45,132 bases of DNA from Pseudomonadota bacterium (GTDB lineage: Bacteria; Pseudomonadota; Gammaproteobacteria; Steroidobacterales; Steroidobacteraceae), in assembly GCA_021843755.1 (NCBI GenBank), contig JAKBWB010000059.1, positions 1 to 45,132 on the forward strand. Direction: 5' to 3'. Shown piece after piece: positions 14,457 to 23,724 of this stretch. The translations under genes were made by a program, and so were the position numbers. The notes under the pieces are model-generated. The model searched no databases and was not told where the DNA came from. It saw only the letters and a program-made list of their open reading frames with translations. Position 1 is the first letter of the stretch, and every line of letters begins with the position of its first letter.

Positions 14457-17400
14457 TTACATCGAACGTACGGGCGGCACCCGGATCGGGGCCAGCCCCG
14501 CGCCGCGCAAGGCCCGATCGAGCTGCCCGATCTCGAGCGCCGTGCGCTGCCATTGGCGCGCCGCCGCATCGATCGAAGCGAGTGATGCGCGCAGCACCTG
14601 CTTGTCGGCAACGGTCGGCGCCAGATCCGCCGACTCGGCATTGGCCTCGAGCGAACTCACCTGGTCGTTCAACCCCCTCAGGCCGCCGGTGCCCCTGCCG
14701 GAGGTCTGGACCTCCAGGCGATGGACCTGCGCGGCGAAGCGTTTGGGCGCCTTGCCGGCCGCGATGCGCGCCGCAAGCTTCTCCAGGGCGCGATGCACCG
14801 GGTGCTGCGCATCGTACAGCGCCTTCAGACGCGCGATGCCGCGACAGGCACTGCGGCTGTATGCCAGGAGCGCGCGCAGATCGGCCATACTGACGTGCTC
14901 GCGCGGATCGAGCCGCACCACCAGCGGTGCGCGATACTTCTGTCCGTCGGCGCTCAACACCACCGTGTAAATGCCAGGCAGCACGAACGGCCCGTCGACG
15001 GCGGTCGGGGTGTTCTCGCCCCACACGGCCGCCATGCTGTACTGATAGGAGATTGCCGGCGGACGCGCATAGCGCAGGTTCCACACGAAGCGGTGCATGC
15101 CCGGCGCGGCCGACAGTCGCTGCGGCGGCTTCAGCCAGCCCTTATCGAAATAACGGAAGGCATGGATCGGCCGGGGCGCGGCATCGGAGGCGAAGCGGCG
15201 CACCAGCTTGCCTCTGAAATCGTAGATCGCGAGCGTCACGGGACCGCGGGTGCGTGGTCCGAGCCAATAATCGATCGGCACACCGTCCGGCGGGTTCTGG
15301 CCCTGTGGCGTGCCCGGCGGCAGCGGCGTGTCCTGATTGTTGTTCCAGTGCACGCGCCAGGCGACCTCGGGCGCAAACAGGTGCGCCGCGGAGGCAAGCA
15401 CGGCCGAGGAGAGCTGGCGCAACGGCGTGACGTCGTCGAGCACCCAGATCGCCCGGCCCTGGGTCGCCGCGATCAGATCGTTGCCGTGCACTTCCAGGTC
15501 GTTCACGCGGGCATTCGGCAGGTTCAGTTTCAGTGACTGCCAATGCGCGCCGTCATCGAACGACACGAACACGCTGGTGGTGGTCCCGGCGTACAGGAGT
15601 CCCGCGCGTACGGGATCGGCGCAAATCGACACCACCGGCTCCCCGCGCGGCAGACCGGTGTCGATCGCCGTCCAATGCGCTCCATAGTCGCGTGTGCGCA
15701 AGACATAAGGATGGAAGTTGCCCTGGCGCTCGTCGTCGACGGCGACGTAGGCAGTGCCCGGATCGAGCGCCGAGGCCGAAATCTCGCTCACTTTCTCCCA
15801 GGGCCCGATCTGCGGCGGAGTGACATCGAGCCAATGCGCCCCATCGTCGCGGGTCAGCTCCACCATTCCACTGTCGCTGCCGACCCAGATCTCGCCGGAT
15901 TTCACCGGCGAGGGCGCGATGGTGCTGATGACGCCGAAGCCGCACTCGCGCGCCATCAGGCCGCTTGCCCGGGCCGTGCAGCCGCGCATGTGCGCCACTT
16001 TGCCGGTGAGGTCCGGCGAGATCACCTTCCAGGTCTGCCCGAGATTGGTCGATTGGAACAGCACCTGCGCCCCGAGCAGCAGCGCGTACGGCCTGGTCGG
16101 GGTGAACACCAGGGGAGTCACCCAACCGTAGCGATACTTGACGGTGAGCGGCGAGGCCCCATAGCTCATGACGGGATACGGCGAAACGTCCGCCACCTGG
16201 CCGGTGCGCGCATCCCAGCGCGTCACGGTCCCGCCGAGGCCGCTGCCGAACACCAGGTTCGGATCGGCCGGGTCGGGCACCATGTAGTCGCGCTCCTGGC
16301 CGCCGACCGGATGCCAACTGCGCACCGTCAGGGCGCCGTAGTTGCTGGCGCTCGCCGCGCCCACCGAGCCGCTGTCCTGCTGGCCGCTGTAGATCCAGTA
16401 GGGGAAGCGATCGTCGGTGGCCACGTGATAGAACTGTCCGGTCGGCTGGTTGTACCAACTGCTCCAGCTGCGCCCGCCATCCACACTCACCACCGCACCC
16501 TGATCCGAGGCGGTGATCATGTGATTCGGGTGCAGGGGATTGATCCACACGAAGTGGTAGTCATCGCCCCCCGGGGCGCCCTTGAAGACGTGCCACGTGC
16601 GCCCCCCATCGCTCGAGCGGCGGATCGACTGGCCCGCCGAATACACCACATCGGGATTGACCGGATCGACCGTCAGGCGCGCGAAGTACCAGTTTCCAAA
16701 CACACTCTCCTGGTCATTCACCCGCATCCAGTGCGTCCCGCCGTCGTCCGAGCGCCAGATGCCCCCCTCGGTCTTCGAATCGACCGCGGCGTAGATGCGA
16801 GTACCGTGCGCGGTGTGCGTCACCGCGAGCCCGATCCGCCCGAGCGGCCCGCTCGGGAAGCCCCCGCCGGTGAGGCGCGTCCAGGTCTTCCCGCCGTCCG
16901 TGGAGCGATAGATGCCGCTGCCGGGGCCGCGGTGGGGCTCGAAGTAATCGAGCCAGGGCCAATCGCGGGTCTGCCATGCGGCCGCGTAGATCAGCTGCGG
17001 ATCGGCCGGATCGGAGGCGAGATCGACGACCCCGGTCCGCGCGTTGATGGCCAGCACGTGCGTCCAGCTCTTGCCGCCATTGGTGGTGCGGTAGATCCCG
17101 CGCGCACGGCTCGGCTGGTACGGATCGCCCATGGCTGCGACCAGCACCACGTTCGCGTCATGCGGATCGATCCAGATGCGTCCGACGGTCAGCGTGGCCC
17201 GCAGGCCCACCGAGTGCCACGTGCGACCGCCATCGGTCGACTTGAATACGCCGCAGCCGGTGGACATGTCGTAGCGCGGCGCCACCTGGCCCGTGCCGAC
17301 ATAGATCGTCTGCGGGTCGGACGGCGCAACGGCAATGGCGCCGATCGCCGGCGGGAGATTCTTGCCGATGGAGCGCCAGGTCCGCCCGGCGTCGCGTGTC

Positions 17401-17687
17401 TTCCACACCCCACCGCCGGCCGTGCCGATGTAGAACGTGTTCGGCTCGGTCGGCACCCCGGCGGCCATGGTCGCCCAACCGCCGCGGAACGGCCCGACGA
17501 GCCGCCAGCGCAGCTCGGAATAGGCGCTCGGCGGCAAGGCACCGCTCGAGGCGAGCGCCGCTTGTGGAGGGAATGGCACGTTCTGCTGCGGCCACGCGGC
17601 GGCCAGCGGCACGATCCCGATCAGCGTACCGACGAACGCGGCAAGCAGCAGCATGCGCACTCGGTGACGCGAGGCGGTAGCGTTCAT
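14457..17687 (-). CDS. Exported VPS10/sortilin-like Asp-box beta-propeller protein
   Basis: 1076 residues with a signal peptide (hydrophobic core MLLLAAFVGTLIGIVPLAAA). The body is built from Asp-box/BNR repeats of the S-x-D-x-G-x-T-W kind. I count about eleven, for example KTRDAGRTWRSIG, KSTDGGRTWHSVG, RSTDGGKTWTRL, RSSDGGRTWHVF and VSVDGGRSWSSW, consistent with two adjoining propellers as in sortilin-domain proteins. The last 250 or so residues form a separate domain with FRYFDKGW and GIYTVVLSADGQKYRAPL, a beta-sandwich, then a helical tail. Such proteins are often labelled glycosyl hydrolase, but I see no catalytic residues that justify this. A poly-G tract occupies its Shine-Dalgarno position (17694-17702). 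Trehalase lies just upstream on the same strand. Confidence 0.85.
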   Translation of the reverse strand: MNATASRHRVRMLLLAAFVGTLIGIVPLAAAWPQQNVPFPPQAALASSGALPPSAYSELRWRLVGPFRGGWATMAAGVPTEPNTFYIGTAGGGVWKTRDAGRTWRSIGKNLPPAIGAIAVAPSDPQTIYVGTGQVAPRYDMSTGCGVFKSTDGGRTWHSVGLRATLTVGRIWIDPHDANVVLVAAMGDPYQPSRARGIYRTTNGGKSWTHVLAINARTGVVDLASDPADPQLIYAAAWQTRDWPWLDYFEPHRGPGSGIYRSTDGGKTWTRLTGGGFPSGPLGRIGLAVTHTAHGTRIYAAVDSKTEGGIWRSDDGGTHWMRVNDQESVFGNWYFARLTVDPVNPDVVYSAGQSIRRSSDGGRTWHVFKGAPGGDDYHFVWINPLHPNHMITASDQGAVVSVDGGRSWSSWYNQPTGQFYHVATDDRFPYWIYSGQQDSGSVGAASASNYGALTVRSWHPVGGQERDYMVPDPADPNLVFGSGLGGTVTRWDARTGQVADVSPYPVMSYGASPLTVKYRYGWVTPLVFTPTRPYALLLGAQVLFQSTNLGQTWKVISPDLTGKVAHMRGCTARASGLMARECGFGVISTIAPSPVKSGEIWVGSDSGMVELTRDDGAHWLDVTPPQIGPWEKVSEISASALDPGTAYVAVDDERQGNFHPYVLRTRDYGAHWTAIDTGLPRGEPVVSICADPVRAGLLYAGTTTSVFVSFDDGAHWQSLKLNLPNARVNDLEVHGNDLIAATQGRAIWVLDDVTPLRQLSSAVLASAAHLFAPEVAWRVHWNNNQDTPLPPGTPQGQNPPDGVPIDYWLGPRTRGPVTLAIYDFRGKLVRRFASDAAPRPIHAFRYFDKGWLKPPQRLSAAPGMHRFVWNLRYARPPAISYQYSMAAVWGENTPTAVDGPFVLPGIYTVVLSADGQKYRAPLVVRLDPREHVSMADLRALLAYSRSACRGIARLKALYDAQHPVHRALEKLAARIAAGKAPKRFAAQVHRLEVQTSGRGTGGLRGLNDQVSSLEANAESADLAPTVADKQVLRASLASIDAAARQWQRTALEIGQLDRALRGAGLAPIRVPPVRSM

Positions 17688-17702
17688 GGAGTACCCCCCC
17701 CC
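17688..17702 (-). promoter_or_regulatory. G9 tract in the Shine-Dalgarno position of the Asp-box gene
   Basis: Nine G on the minus strand (17702-17694), then TACTCC, then ATG at 17687. It replaces a normal ribosome-binding site at the proper distance. Slippage would change the strength or spacing of the site without changing the protein. The arrangement mirrors the G16 tract at the left edge. Confidence 0.5.
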
Positions 17703-17815
17703 TTAAAAGACATTGTCCAACGATAGCGCATTCCGTGCTCCAACGCCTGCCTCGGCCGCTCACGCTCCCCGAGCCCGGCGCGACGTGCGCCCGGGCGTGC
17801 CCGTGCCGTCCGCCG

Positions 17816-19450
17816 CTACCGGGGCCGTCCGCGCAGCAGCCGCCACATCCGCACGTACACTCCGTTGGTCCAGCCGAAGCCGATCATGTTCTGCTTGTAG
17901 CCGTAGGTGATCTTGACGTCGGCATTGCCGGTGTCCATGTTGTATTTTTCACGAATCGTGCCGTCATGCGCGAAGACGCGGTTGACCGTGGCGATGAACT
18001 TGCGGGCGATGCGCCGCGCCGCCGCCCCGTAGCCGTACGCCTCGAGCCCTCTCACCGCGAGCCAGTTGGTCGGCGCCCAGCCAAACGGCGCATCCCACTG
18101 GGCACCGCTCGCAAAATCGCTGGTCTGCAGGCCGCCCATGCGCTCGAACAGCGGCAGGTTGTCGCGCACCGCGCACGCCTGGGCCTTGGAGGCCGCGCCG
18201 GCCCAGAGCGGATAGAAGGTCGTGATGAAATCGTAGTATGAGCGCTTGTGGGTCACGAAATCATAGTCCGTGTACAACCCCAGGCGGGAATTCCACAGAT
18301 ACTTGTTGATGGCGCGCTTGCGCGCCGCCGCGGCCGCGGCCCAGTGCCGCGCGGCCGCGGCATAGCCGAGGCGGCGGGCGAAAGCGCGCAGATCGAGGGC
18401 ATAGCGGTACAGCAGGCTGTTCAGCCCCACCGGCGCGTAGTCGATCGTCGAGCCGCTGAAGGCGCCGAAGCGAAATGTCGTGTCGAAGCCCGATTCGCGC
18501 ATGGCGCGATCGCCGCGATAGTACTTGCCCGTGAGGCGATAGCCGCCGTACCACGCCCGGGCGCAGGCCCGCGAGGCGCGCACATTGCAGCTGACGCGAT
18601 CCAGGCGGGCCGCCTCGGCCGCCGAGGGATGCCGCGGGGCGCGCACCAGATAGCCGCGGTTCTCGCCCGGATGGGCGATCAGGAAGCGGATGACCTCCCG
18701 ATAGTACTTGGCGCTGCTCAATGCCGGCTCCGGGCCGCCGTAGTCGAAATAACGCGACAGCCCGGTGTCTCCGGCCAGCTGCTTGCGCCGCTCCCAGCTC
18801 GAGTAGTCCTTCACCACGAGCGGGTAGGCGCGCCGCAGCCAGGCCGTGGCCGCCAAGCGGCTGGCGAAGGCGGCCGGATCGGCCAGGAGGTCGCGGATCA
18901 TCTCGCCGAGAAACGGCGGCTGGGAGCGCGTCAGGGAGAAGGTGGCGTTGGCGTTGAGCACCGCGCCGTAATGCCGGACCTCGAACAGGAAATTCTCGAC
19001 GATGTCGCGCGCCAGGGCCGCGTGATGATCGCCGATCAGACCGAGCTCGATGAAGTAGCTGTCCCAGCCGAACATCTGGTTGAACATCCCGCCGGGCACG
19101 ATGTACGGGTGCGGCAGATACAGCAGCCCCGGATATTTCAGCAGCGTGGGCTGAAAGCCGCCGAGCTTGGTGATGCGTACCGGCAGGCGCAGCACGCTGA
19201 CGTCGCATTGGGCCCGCAAGGCACGCACGGCCGGGGGCATGGGCAGATCGTGCGGCAGGTAGAGCACCCACTTGCCATGGTAATAGGGGCTGCGGTACGA
19301 GGCGCAACTGGTCGCCGAGCGCGTCAGCGTGCTCCAGGTGCGGTTGATGTAGGCGAGCGTCCTGGCAGAATCCGGCACGGCTGCGCTCGATGCGGGTACC
19401 GCCGCGATCAGCGCCAGAGCACCGACCAGAAATCGCGATGTCAGGGCCAT
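17816..19450 (-). CDS. treA: Periplasmic trehalase (GH37)
   Basis: 544 residues with a signal peptide (SRFLVGALALIAAVPASSA). It hydrolyses alpha,alpha-trehalose to two glucose. Both family signatures are present in altered but recognisable form: PGGMFNQMFGWDSYFIELGL for signature 1 and QWDAPFGWAPTNWLAV for signature 2. The catalytic acid should be the Asp in RESGFDTTFRFG and the base the Glu in IREKYNMDTG. Length is normal for bacterial periplasmic trehalases. A GAGGGTGAG element precedes the ATG. It is transcribed toward the Asp-box protein gene, with about 130 bases between them. In this setting it would feed scavenged trehalose into glucose metabolism; no transporter or trehalose-synthesis genes are visible nearby. 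Confidence 0.93.
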   Translation of the reverse strand: MALTSRFLVGALALIAAVPASSAAVPDSARTLAYINRTWSTLTRSATSCASYRSPYYHGKWVLYLPHDLPMPPAVRALRAQCDVSVLRLPVRITKLGGFQPTLLKYPGLLYLPHPYIVPGGMFNQMFGWDSYFIELGLIGDHHAALARDIVENFLFEVRHYGAVLNANATFSLTRSQPPFLGEMIRDLLADPAAFASRLAATAWLRRAYPLVVKDYSSWERRKQLAGDTGLSRYFDYGGPEPALSSAKYYREVIRFLIAHPGENRGYLVRAPRHPSAAEAARLDRVSCNVRASRACARAWYGGYRLTGKYYRGDRAMRESGFDTTFRFGAFSGSTIDYAPVGLNSLLYRYALDLRAFARRLGYAAAARHWAAAAAARKRAINKYLWNSRLGLYTDYDFVTHKRSYYDFITTFYPLWAGAASKAQACAVRDNLPLFERMGGLQTSDFASGAQWDAPFGWAPTNWLAVRGLEAYGYGAAARRIARKFIATVNRVFAHDGTIREKYNMDTGNADVKITYGYKQNMIGFGWTNGVYVRMWRLLRGRPR

Positions 19451-19818
19451 GACCGCTCACCCTCGGCTGCTGATACGTAAAGCGGTCGCATGATGGCTCG
19501 GCCGATCGGCTCGTGCAAGCAGCCTCGGGGGCGCACGCGGCGCGCCGATCCCGGCGGCTTTCGGCCGACCGCGCCGCGCATACGACGTGATCGTGATCGA
19601 GCGCGCGCGCACGCGGCTCTCCGGCCAATCCGCAGCACATTCCTCAGCCGTTGCGCGGGTGCCGCCGCGGACCGCGCCCGGTGGGCGCGGCTCGGCCGGG
19701 AAAGTCAGCTCGACGACTGCGATTGCCCGCAACCGTTCCCTACCGCACGGCTACGTCGGACCGGCGATACGAGATCGGTCCGCCGGCCGCGCTGCGGCCG
19801 CAACGGAGCGGATCCGGA
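19451..19818. other. Intergenic region between trehalase and the outer-membrane barrel gene
   Basis: No gene. A GC hairpin (CGGCCGC-GCT-GCGGCCG near 19786-19802) lies just past the stop codon of the barrel gene and may be its transcript end, though it lacks a T-run. The trehalase promoter should also be here; no clear hexamers seen. Confidence 0.4.
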
Positions 19819-20529
19819 CTAGAACCTCAGCCCGAATCTCAGAGGCACGAAATCGAGGTTCTGCCCGTCATGGGTGAAGCGCATGTAGCGAGTGTCGACG
19901 AAGAACGAGGTCGTGCGGCTCAGCGCGAACTCGAGGCCCACGCCCGCGTTCTCCTCGAACCGCATTCCGGTCGTCTGATCGCCCACCCGCAAGCCCACCT
20001 CGGCCGGTCCTTCGAAGCAAAAGTACCATCCGCAGAAAATGCCGTTGACCAGTCCCGTCCGGTAGAAGCTGTCGCGCCGGTCGTAGTAACCGCCGCCGAG
20101 TAGAAAGTACAGGCGCACCCTGGGACTGAGCAGGGTATCGAGCTCCAGGTCGACATCACCGCCCCACATCTGCGTGCGACCCCATCCGATGGCGCCGAAG
20201 GTCGAGCCGGCCTGGGCCAACACCGCCTGCCGGTCGTCGAAGTGCTCGTACATGCCGTCGACGCGCAGCGCCAAAGGCAGCCGTGAGGTCGGTCGCCAGG
20301 TAACACCTAGACCGAGGTTGTAGCCGCCGGCGAGATCCTGCTTCGCCGTCACTCCCTGGGTGAAGGTGGGCCCGCCTTCGATCTGAAAACTGAACGGCCG
20401 GTATCGGAAGCCGCTGAAGGACGAGTGGTAGGTATGCGTGAGGTAGCGCCCGCTGCCTTGTGCCGCCAGCGCGGGCCTGGCAAGGACAAGTGCGGCCGCA
20501 GTGGCCAGCAGCCAGACAAACTTGCTCAT
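19819..20529 (-). CDS. Outer-membrane beta-barrel protein
   Basis: 236 residues with a signal peptide (MSKFVWLLATAAALVLARPALA, cleavage before AQGS). The mature part alternates amphipathic strands rich in aromatic residues and Gly, such as FRYRPFSFQIEGGPTF, YNLGLGVTWRP, YFLLGGGYY and TSFFVDTRYMRF, and ends in RFGLRF, the terminal Phe that outer-membrane barrels need for assembly. It looks like a small OmpA/OmpW-type eight-stranded barrel with no further domain. Cys pair FCGWYFCF may form a loop disulfide. The ATG at 20529 has GGGGAGGA six bases upstream; the longer frame to 20550 was rejected for that reason. Specific role unknown. Confidence 0.8.
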   Translation of the reverse strand: MSKFVWLLATAAALVLARPALAAQGSGRYLTHTYHSSFSGFRYRPFSFQIEGGPTFTQGVTAKQDLAGGYNLGLGVTWRPTSRLPLALRVDGMYEHFDDRQAVLAQAGSTFGAIGWGRTQMWGGDVDLELDTLLSPRVRLYFLLGGGYYDRRDSFYRTGLVNGIFCGWYFCFEGPAEVGLRVGDQTTGMRFEENAGVGLEFALSRTTSFFVDTRYMRFTHDGQNLDFVPLRFGLRF

Positions 20530-21051
20530 GTCGTGTCCTCCCCCGTGCACCTCGAGGGTGGGACTACATTGACCTGTAACGGCCGGCGAGAGTTCCCGTT
20601 GTCATCGGACCGCCGCGCGGGCCAAGCGCAGACTGCACCGAGAGTTTCGGTGTTTGATTGCGCGAGCGTGACCGAAGCGGGAATTCGCGGACCAACTCTT
20701 TCGCTCCAGTCCGCGGTGATCAACCTGCGTCCCGAGGTCCTGGACACCTCGGCGCGAGCGCGCAGTCCCTGGGTCGGCGCGATTGTGCGGCCGGCGGGAC
20801 TGCCGAGCCCTCCGCACGCGTCCCGACCTGCCGCTACCCGGCCCTTGTTGCCCGTGGTGATATCGCGAAACGCGCTCTCCCGCGGATGAGCAGCGGGCGG
20901 ACATGCCCGGCCCCGCGTGCGCTCAGGACGCTGATGCGAACAAGGCGTCCGGCCCGCAGAGGCGCGCCGTCGCTCGCCTGAGTCAGTGATTCCCGGCGCC
21001 GACAGTTACGGAGCGGGGCGACTTCCCTGCCGGGACGTGTCCGCGCCCCGC
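20530..21051. other. Gene-free region between the S10 peptidase and the outer-membrane barrel gene
   Basis: No supported coding frame, RNA gene or repeat on either strand. It should contain the promoter of the barrel gene; I could not identify one. Confidence 0.45.
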
Positions 21052-22626
21052 TCAACCGCCCCGGGCAGCCCCGCTGATGAACGCGTCGATGTTGCGCGAC
21101 AACTGCTGCAGCACGGCGGGATTGAGGTAGAGCATGTGCCCGACCGGATAGTAGTACTCGTGGACGTTGTGCTCGAGCACCGCCGGCAATCCCATGTGAG
21201 CGATCGTGTAGTCGGTGGCGAAGAACGGCGTGGCCATGTCGAACCAGCCGTTGTTGAGCATCAGCTGCATGGCCGGATCGTTGCTCATCGCCCGGGCCAG
21301 CGACGGCGCGACGTTCTTCACGCGCATGACGCTCTCGTTGGTGCCCACGCCCTGGTCGAGCTGGCTGAGCGGCGGCTGATAACGGTTCCAGTCCCAGTCC
21401 CTGAACGGGGTGCCGCTGCTCTGCACGTAGATGCGGTCGCTAGGGTAGTCGAGCACGTGGTGCAGGTAGCTCTCGAAGCCGGCGGTCAAAGCCCCCCAGA
21501 TCGCGCTCATCGAAGCACCGGCGGCCGAGTTGCCCGGCTCCGGCATCAGCGGCTGCAGCTCCGGGGTGGTGAAGCGCCCGTCGAAGCGGGCGGTGCTCGT
21601 GCCATCGCCCAATAGGCGCCGTTGGAATACCGACAGCGGAATGCGCAGGTCGGCGCGCTCCCACAGCGCCACCGGCAGGCCGGTATAGCGCGCAAGTCGC
21701 GCCGCGATCTGCGCCTTGCGGGCCGCCGGCAACGCGGAGCCCTCGAACAGCGCATGCGCGTACGCTGCGCCGGCGAAGCGCTCGACTTTGTGCACGAAGG
21801 CCGCCAGATGCGGCGGCTGCGGGTCGAGCCGGTGGTGATACCAGGCGACGGCCGCATAGGACGGCAGATACAGCTCGTAGGGCAGATCGTTGCCCGGAGT
21901 GAAGTTCACGGTCGGAAAATCCAGCACCGTCGAGCACAGGATGACGCCGTCGAGATAGACGCCCTTGGCCACCAGATCCTGCGCCAGCACGGCCGAGCGC
22001 GTGGTGCCGTAGCTCTCGCCCAGGAGGAACTTGGGGGATTCGAACCGGCCGTTGCGCTGGATGTAGCGCTCGATGAATTGCGTGAAGGCTTTCGCATCGC
22101 CGTTGATGCCGTAGAACATGGCCGGCTTGCCCGCGCCGATGATGCGGCTGTAGCCGGTGCCCACCGCATCGATGAACACCAGGTCGGTGGATCTGAGGAT
22201 GCTGTACGCGTTCGGCACCAGCCGGTACGGCGGCTGCTCGGCGTGGATCTGCCCGGGAGCCGGCCATTCGATCCGGCGCGGTCCGAAGCCGCCGATGTCG
22301 ACCAGCGCCGATGCGAATCCCGGCCCACCGTTGTAGGCGAAGGTCAGGGGGCGCGCGCCCATATCGCGCACGCCGTCCTTGGTGTAGGCGACGTAGAACA
22401 TGCTGGCCGTGGGCCTGCCTGTCTTGTTCCTGAGGATGATCGTGCCGGCCGTCGCCGTGTAGTCGATGCGCTTGCCGTCGACGACCACGCTGCCATGGGT
22501 GATGACGGCTCTGGCCGTGGGCTGCGCCGCCCGCATGTTGCCCTTGGCGGGCATGCCGGCGGTACAGAGCACGGGAGCGACGGCGAGCGCAGCGACGGCG
22601 AGCAGCGGAACGGGAATACGGCGCAT
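21052..22626 (-). CDS. Secreted serine carboxypeptidase (peptidase family S10)
   Basis: 524 residues with a signal peptide (MRRIPVPLLAVAALAVAPV). The S10 features are in order: the substrate-binding FAYNGGPGFAS near residue 95, the nucleophile LLGESYGTTRS near residue 205, the catalytic Asp in NNGWFDMATPFFATDY and the catalytic His in YYPVGHMLYLN close to the C-terminus. S10 enzymes remove C-terminal residues and work best at acid pH; some bacterial relatives are dipeptidases. The ATG at 22626 has GGAGGAG eight bases upstream, so the longer frame to 22677 is rejected. It lies alone in a secreted-enzyme zone and probably serves peptide scavenging. The Cys in VAPVLC is not a proper lipobox. Confidence 0.92.
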   Translation of the reverse strand: MRRIPVPLLAVAALAVAPVLCTAGMPAKGNMRAAQPTARAVITHGSVVVDGKRIDYTATAGTIILRNKTGRPTASMFYVAYTKDGVRDMGARPLTFAYNGGPGFASALVDIGGFGPRRIEWPAPGQIHAEQPPYRLVPNAYSILRSTDLVFIDAVGTGYSRIIGAGKPAMFYGINGDAKAFTQFIERYIQRNGRFESPKFLLGESYGTTRSAVLAQDLVAKGVYLDGVILCSTVLDFPTVNFTPGNDLPYELYLPSYAAVAWYHHRLDPQPPHLAAFVHKVERFAGAAYAHALFEGSALPAARKAQIAARLARYTGLPVALWERADLRIPLSVFQRRLLGDGTSTARFDGRFTTPELQPLMPEPGNSAAGASMSAIWGALTAGFESYLHHVLDYPSDRIYVQSSGTPFRDWDWNRYQPPLSQLDQGVGTNESVMRVKNVAPSLARAMSNDPAMQLMLNNGWFDMATPFFATDYTIAHMGLPAVLEHNVHEYYYPVGHMLYLNPAVLQQLSRNIDAFISGAARGG

Positions 22627-23638
22627 GCGCAAAGCTCCTCCGGGATCATCCGATGTCGGCTCGGACGAGCGCAACACGGGTGCCGCTCGAGTCCGTGCGC
22701 GTCGGGCGGGCGCCCACGCACCAACGGCATCCTACCTCGCCGCGGCGCAGGCCGCTACTTGCAAGCCGCCGCGTCATACACGCGGCGGATCCGCGCCGAC
22801 GAACGCGATTGCCGACCCCGCCGCAGGATCCGCGCGACCATGCCCGTCTCCCCGGAAACTCGCAAGAATCCGTGACAGGAATCTCGGCCAACGGGCTTGT
22901 ATCCGTGTAGGCATTTGTTGGGCACCCGTCGAACGGGGTGATGACGCGATCGCTTCGTTCGCAGCCGCTCGCGCAGGTCGTGCAGATTGCACTGCAGCTG
23001 CCGCCCGTGTTGCCGCTTCGCGATGCCGTCCACAGCGACCGCCGCATCACCCGCCAAGGCGGTGGCAAACCCCTGCCAGCAGTGCCTCGTCGATCAGCTG
23101 GGCGAGCGGGTGCAACCGGGCCGCAGGCCGCCGTTTCGCTCTCTGCGCTACCTTCCGCAGGCCCGTTGACCTGCCCGCCGACATCGAGACGCCGCTCATT
23201 TGCCCTGCGGAAGTCACATCAGCGCCGGCCGCCTTTGCTCGCCCGGGTCCGGGAGCCTGCCGTTCCCCGAGGTCAGCGCTCTTGTTCGGTTCTCCGACTC
23301 CCTGCTTCGCTTCGCGCCCGAGCTTCTGTCCGGCCACGGGCTGGGCAGACTGCGCTGCTGCGCAACAGATCCGGGAAAGACCCGCGCCGTGGTCGCGGTC
23401 CCTAATGGACCTCGAACCCTGTCCCGCACCGAACGTGACCACAACTCCGTTCAGGCCCATCAGATACGATGGCCGGGCTCACCGAATTGCTGGGCGGTAC
23501 TGCGATCGAACCAGTGCCCCCCGCGGTGTGAGGGCGGACCCGCTTACCGACAGTTCGAGATGGTAATCCGCGGTATTGCCGTTACCGGGTAAGGTCACCG
23601 CGATCGAATACACGGCTTCGGGCAAGTCGTCGAGCATA
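22627..23638. other. One-kilobase region with no convincing gene
   Basis: Between the S10 peptidase and tRNA-Val. Open frames are common in such GC-rich DNA but none shows a family motif, signal peptide or ribosome-binding site. A 53-codon minus frame at 23479-23640 ending GALVRSQYRPAIR partly abuts the tRNA and is doubtful. In many gammaproteobacteria hupB and ppiD follow lon in this neighbourhood; neither is here. The region may be decayed DNA. Confidence 0.4.
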
Positions 23639-23714
23639 TGGTGGGTGCTGAGGGACTCGAACCCCCGACATTCGCCGTGTAAAGGCGACGCTCTACCAGC
23701 TGAGCTAAGCACCC
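23639..23714 (-). tRNA. tRNA-Val (anticodon TAC)
   Basis: A 76-base cloverleaf with encoded CCA. The acceptor GGGTGCT pairs with AGCACCC, discriminator A. D arm AGCTCAGCTGGTAGAGC, anticodon loop CTTTACA gives TAC, T arm GGTTCGAGTCC. It lies downstream of lon on the same strand. Confidence 0.97.
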
Positions 23715-23724
23715 TTGTCTACTG

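Noticed and set aside
15543-17726. A 727-codon plus-strand frame opposite the Asp-box gene
   Set aside because: It is antisense to a protein with clear repeats; its residue composition is Arg/Ala/Gly/His-biased without motifs.
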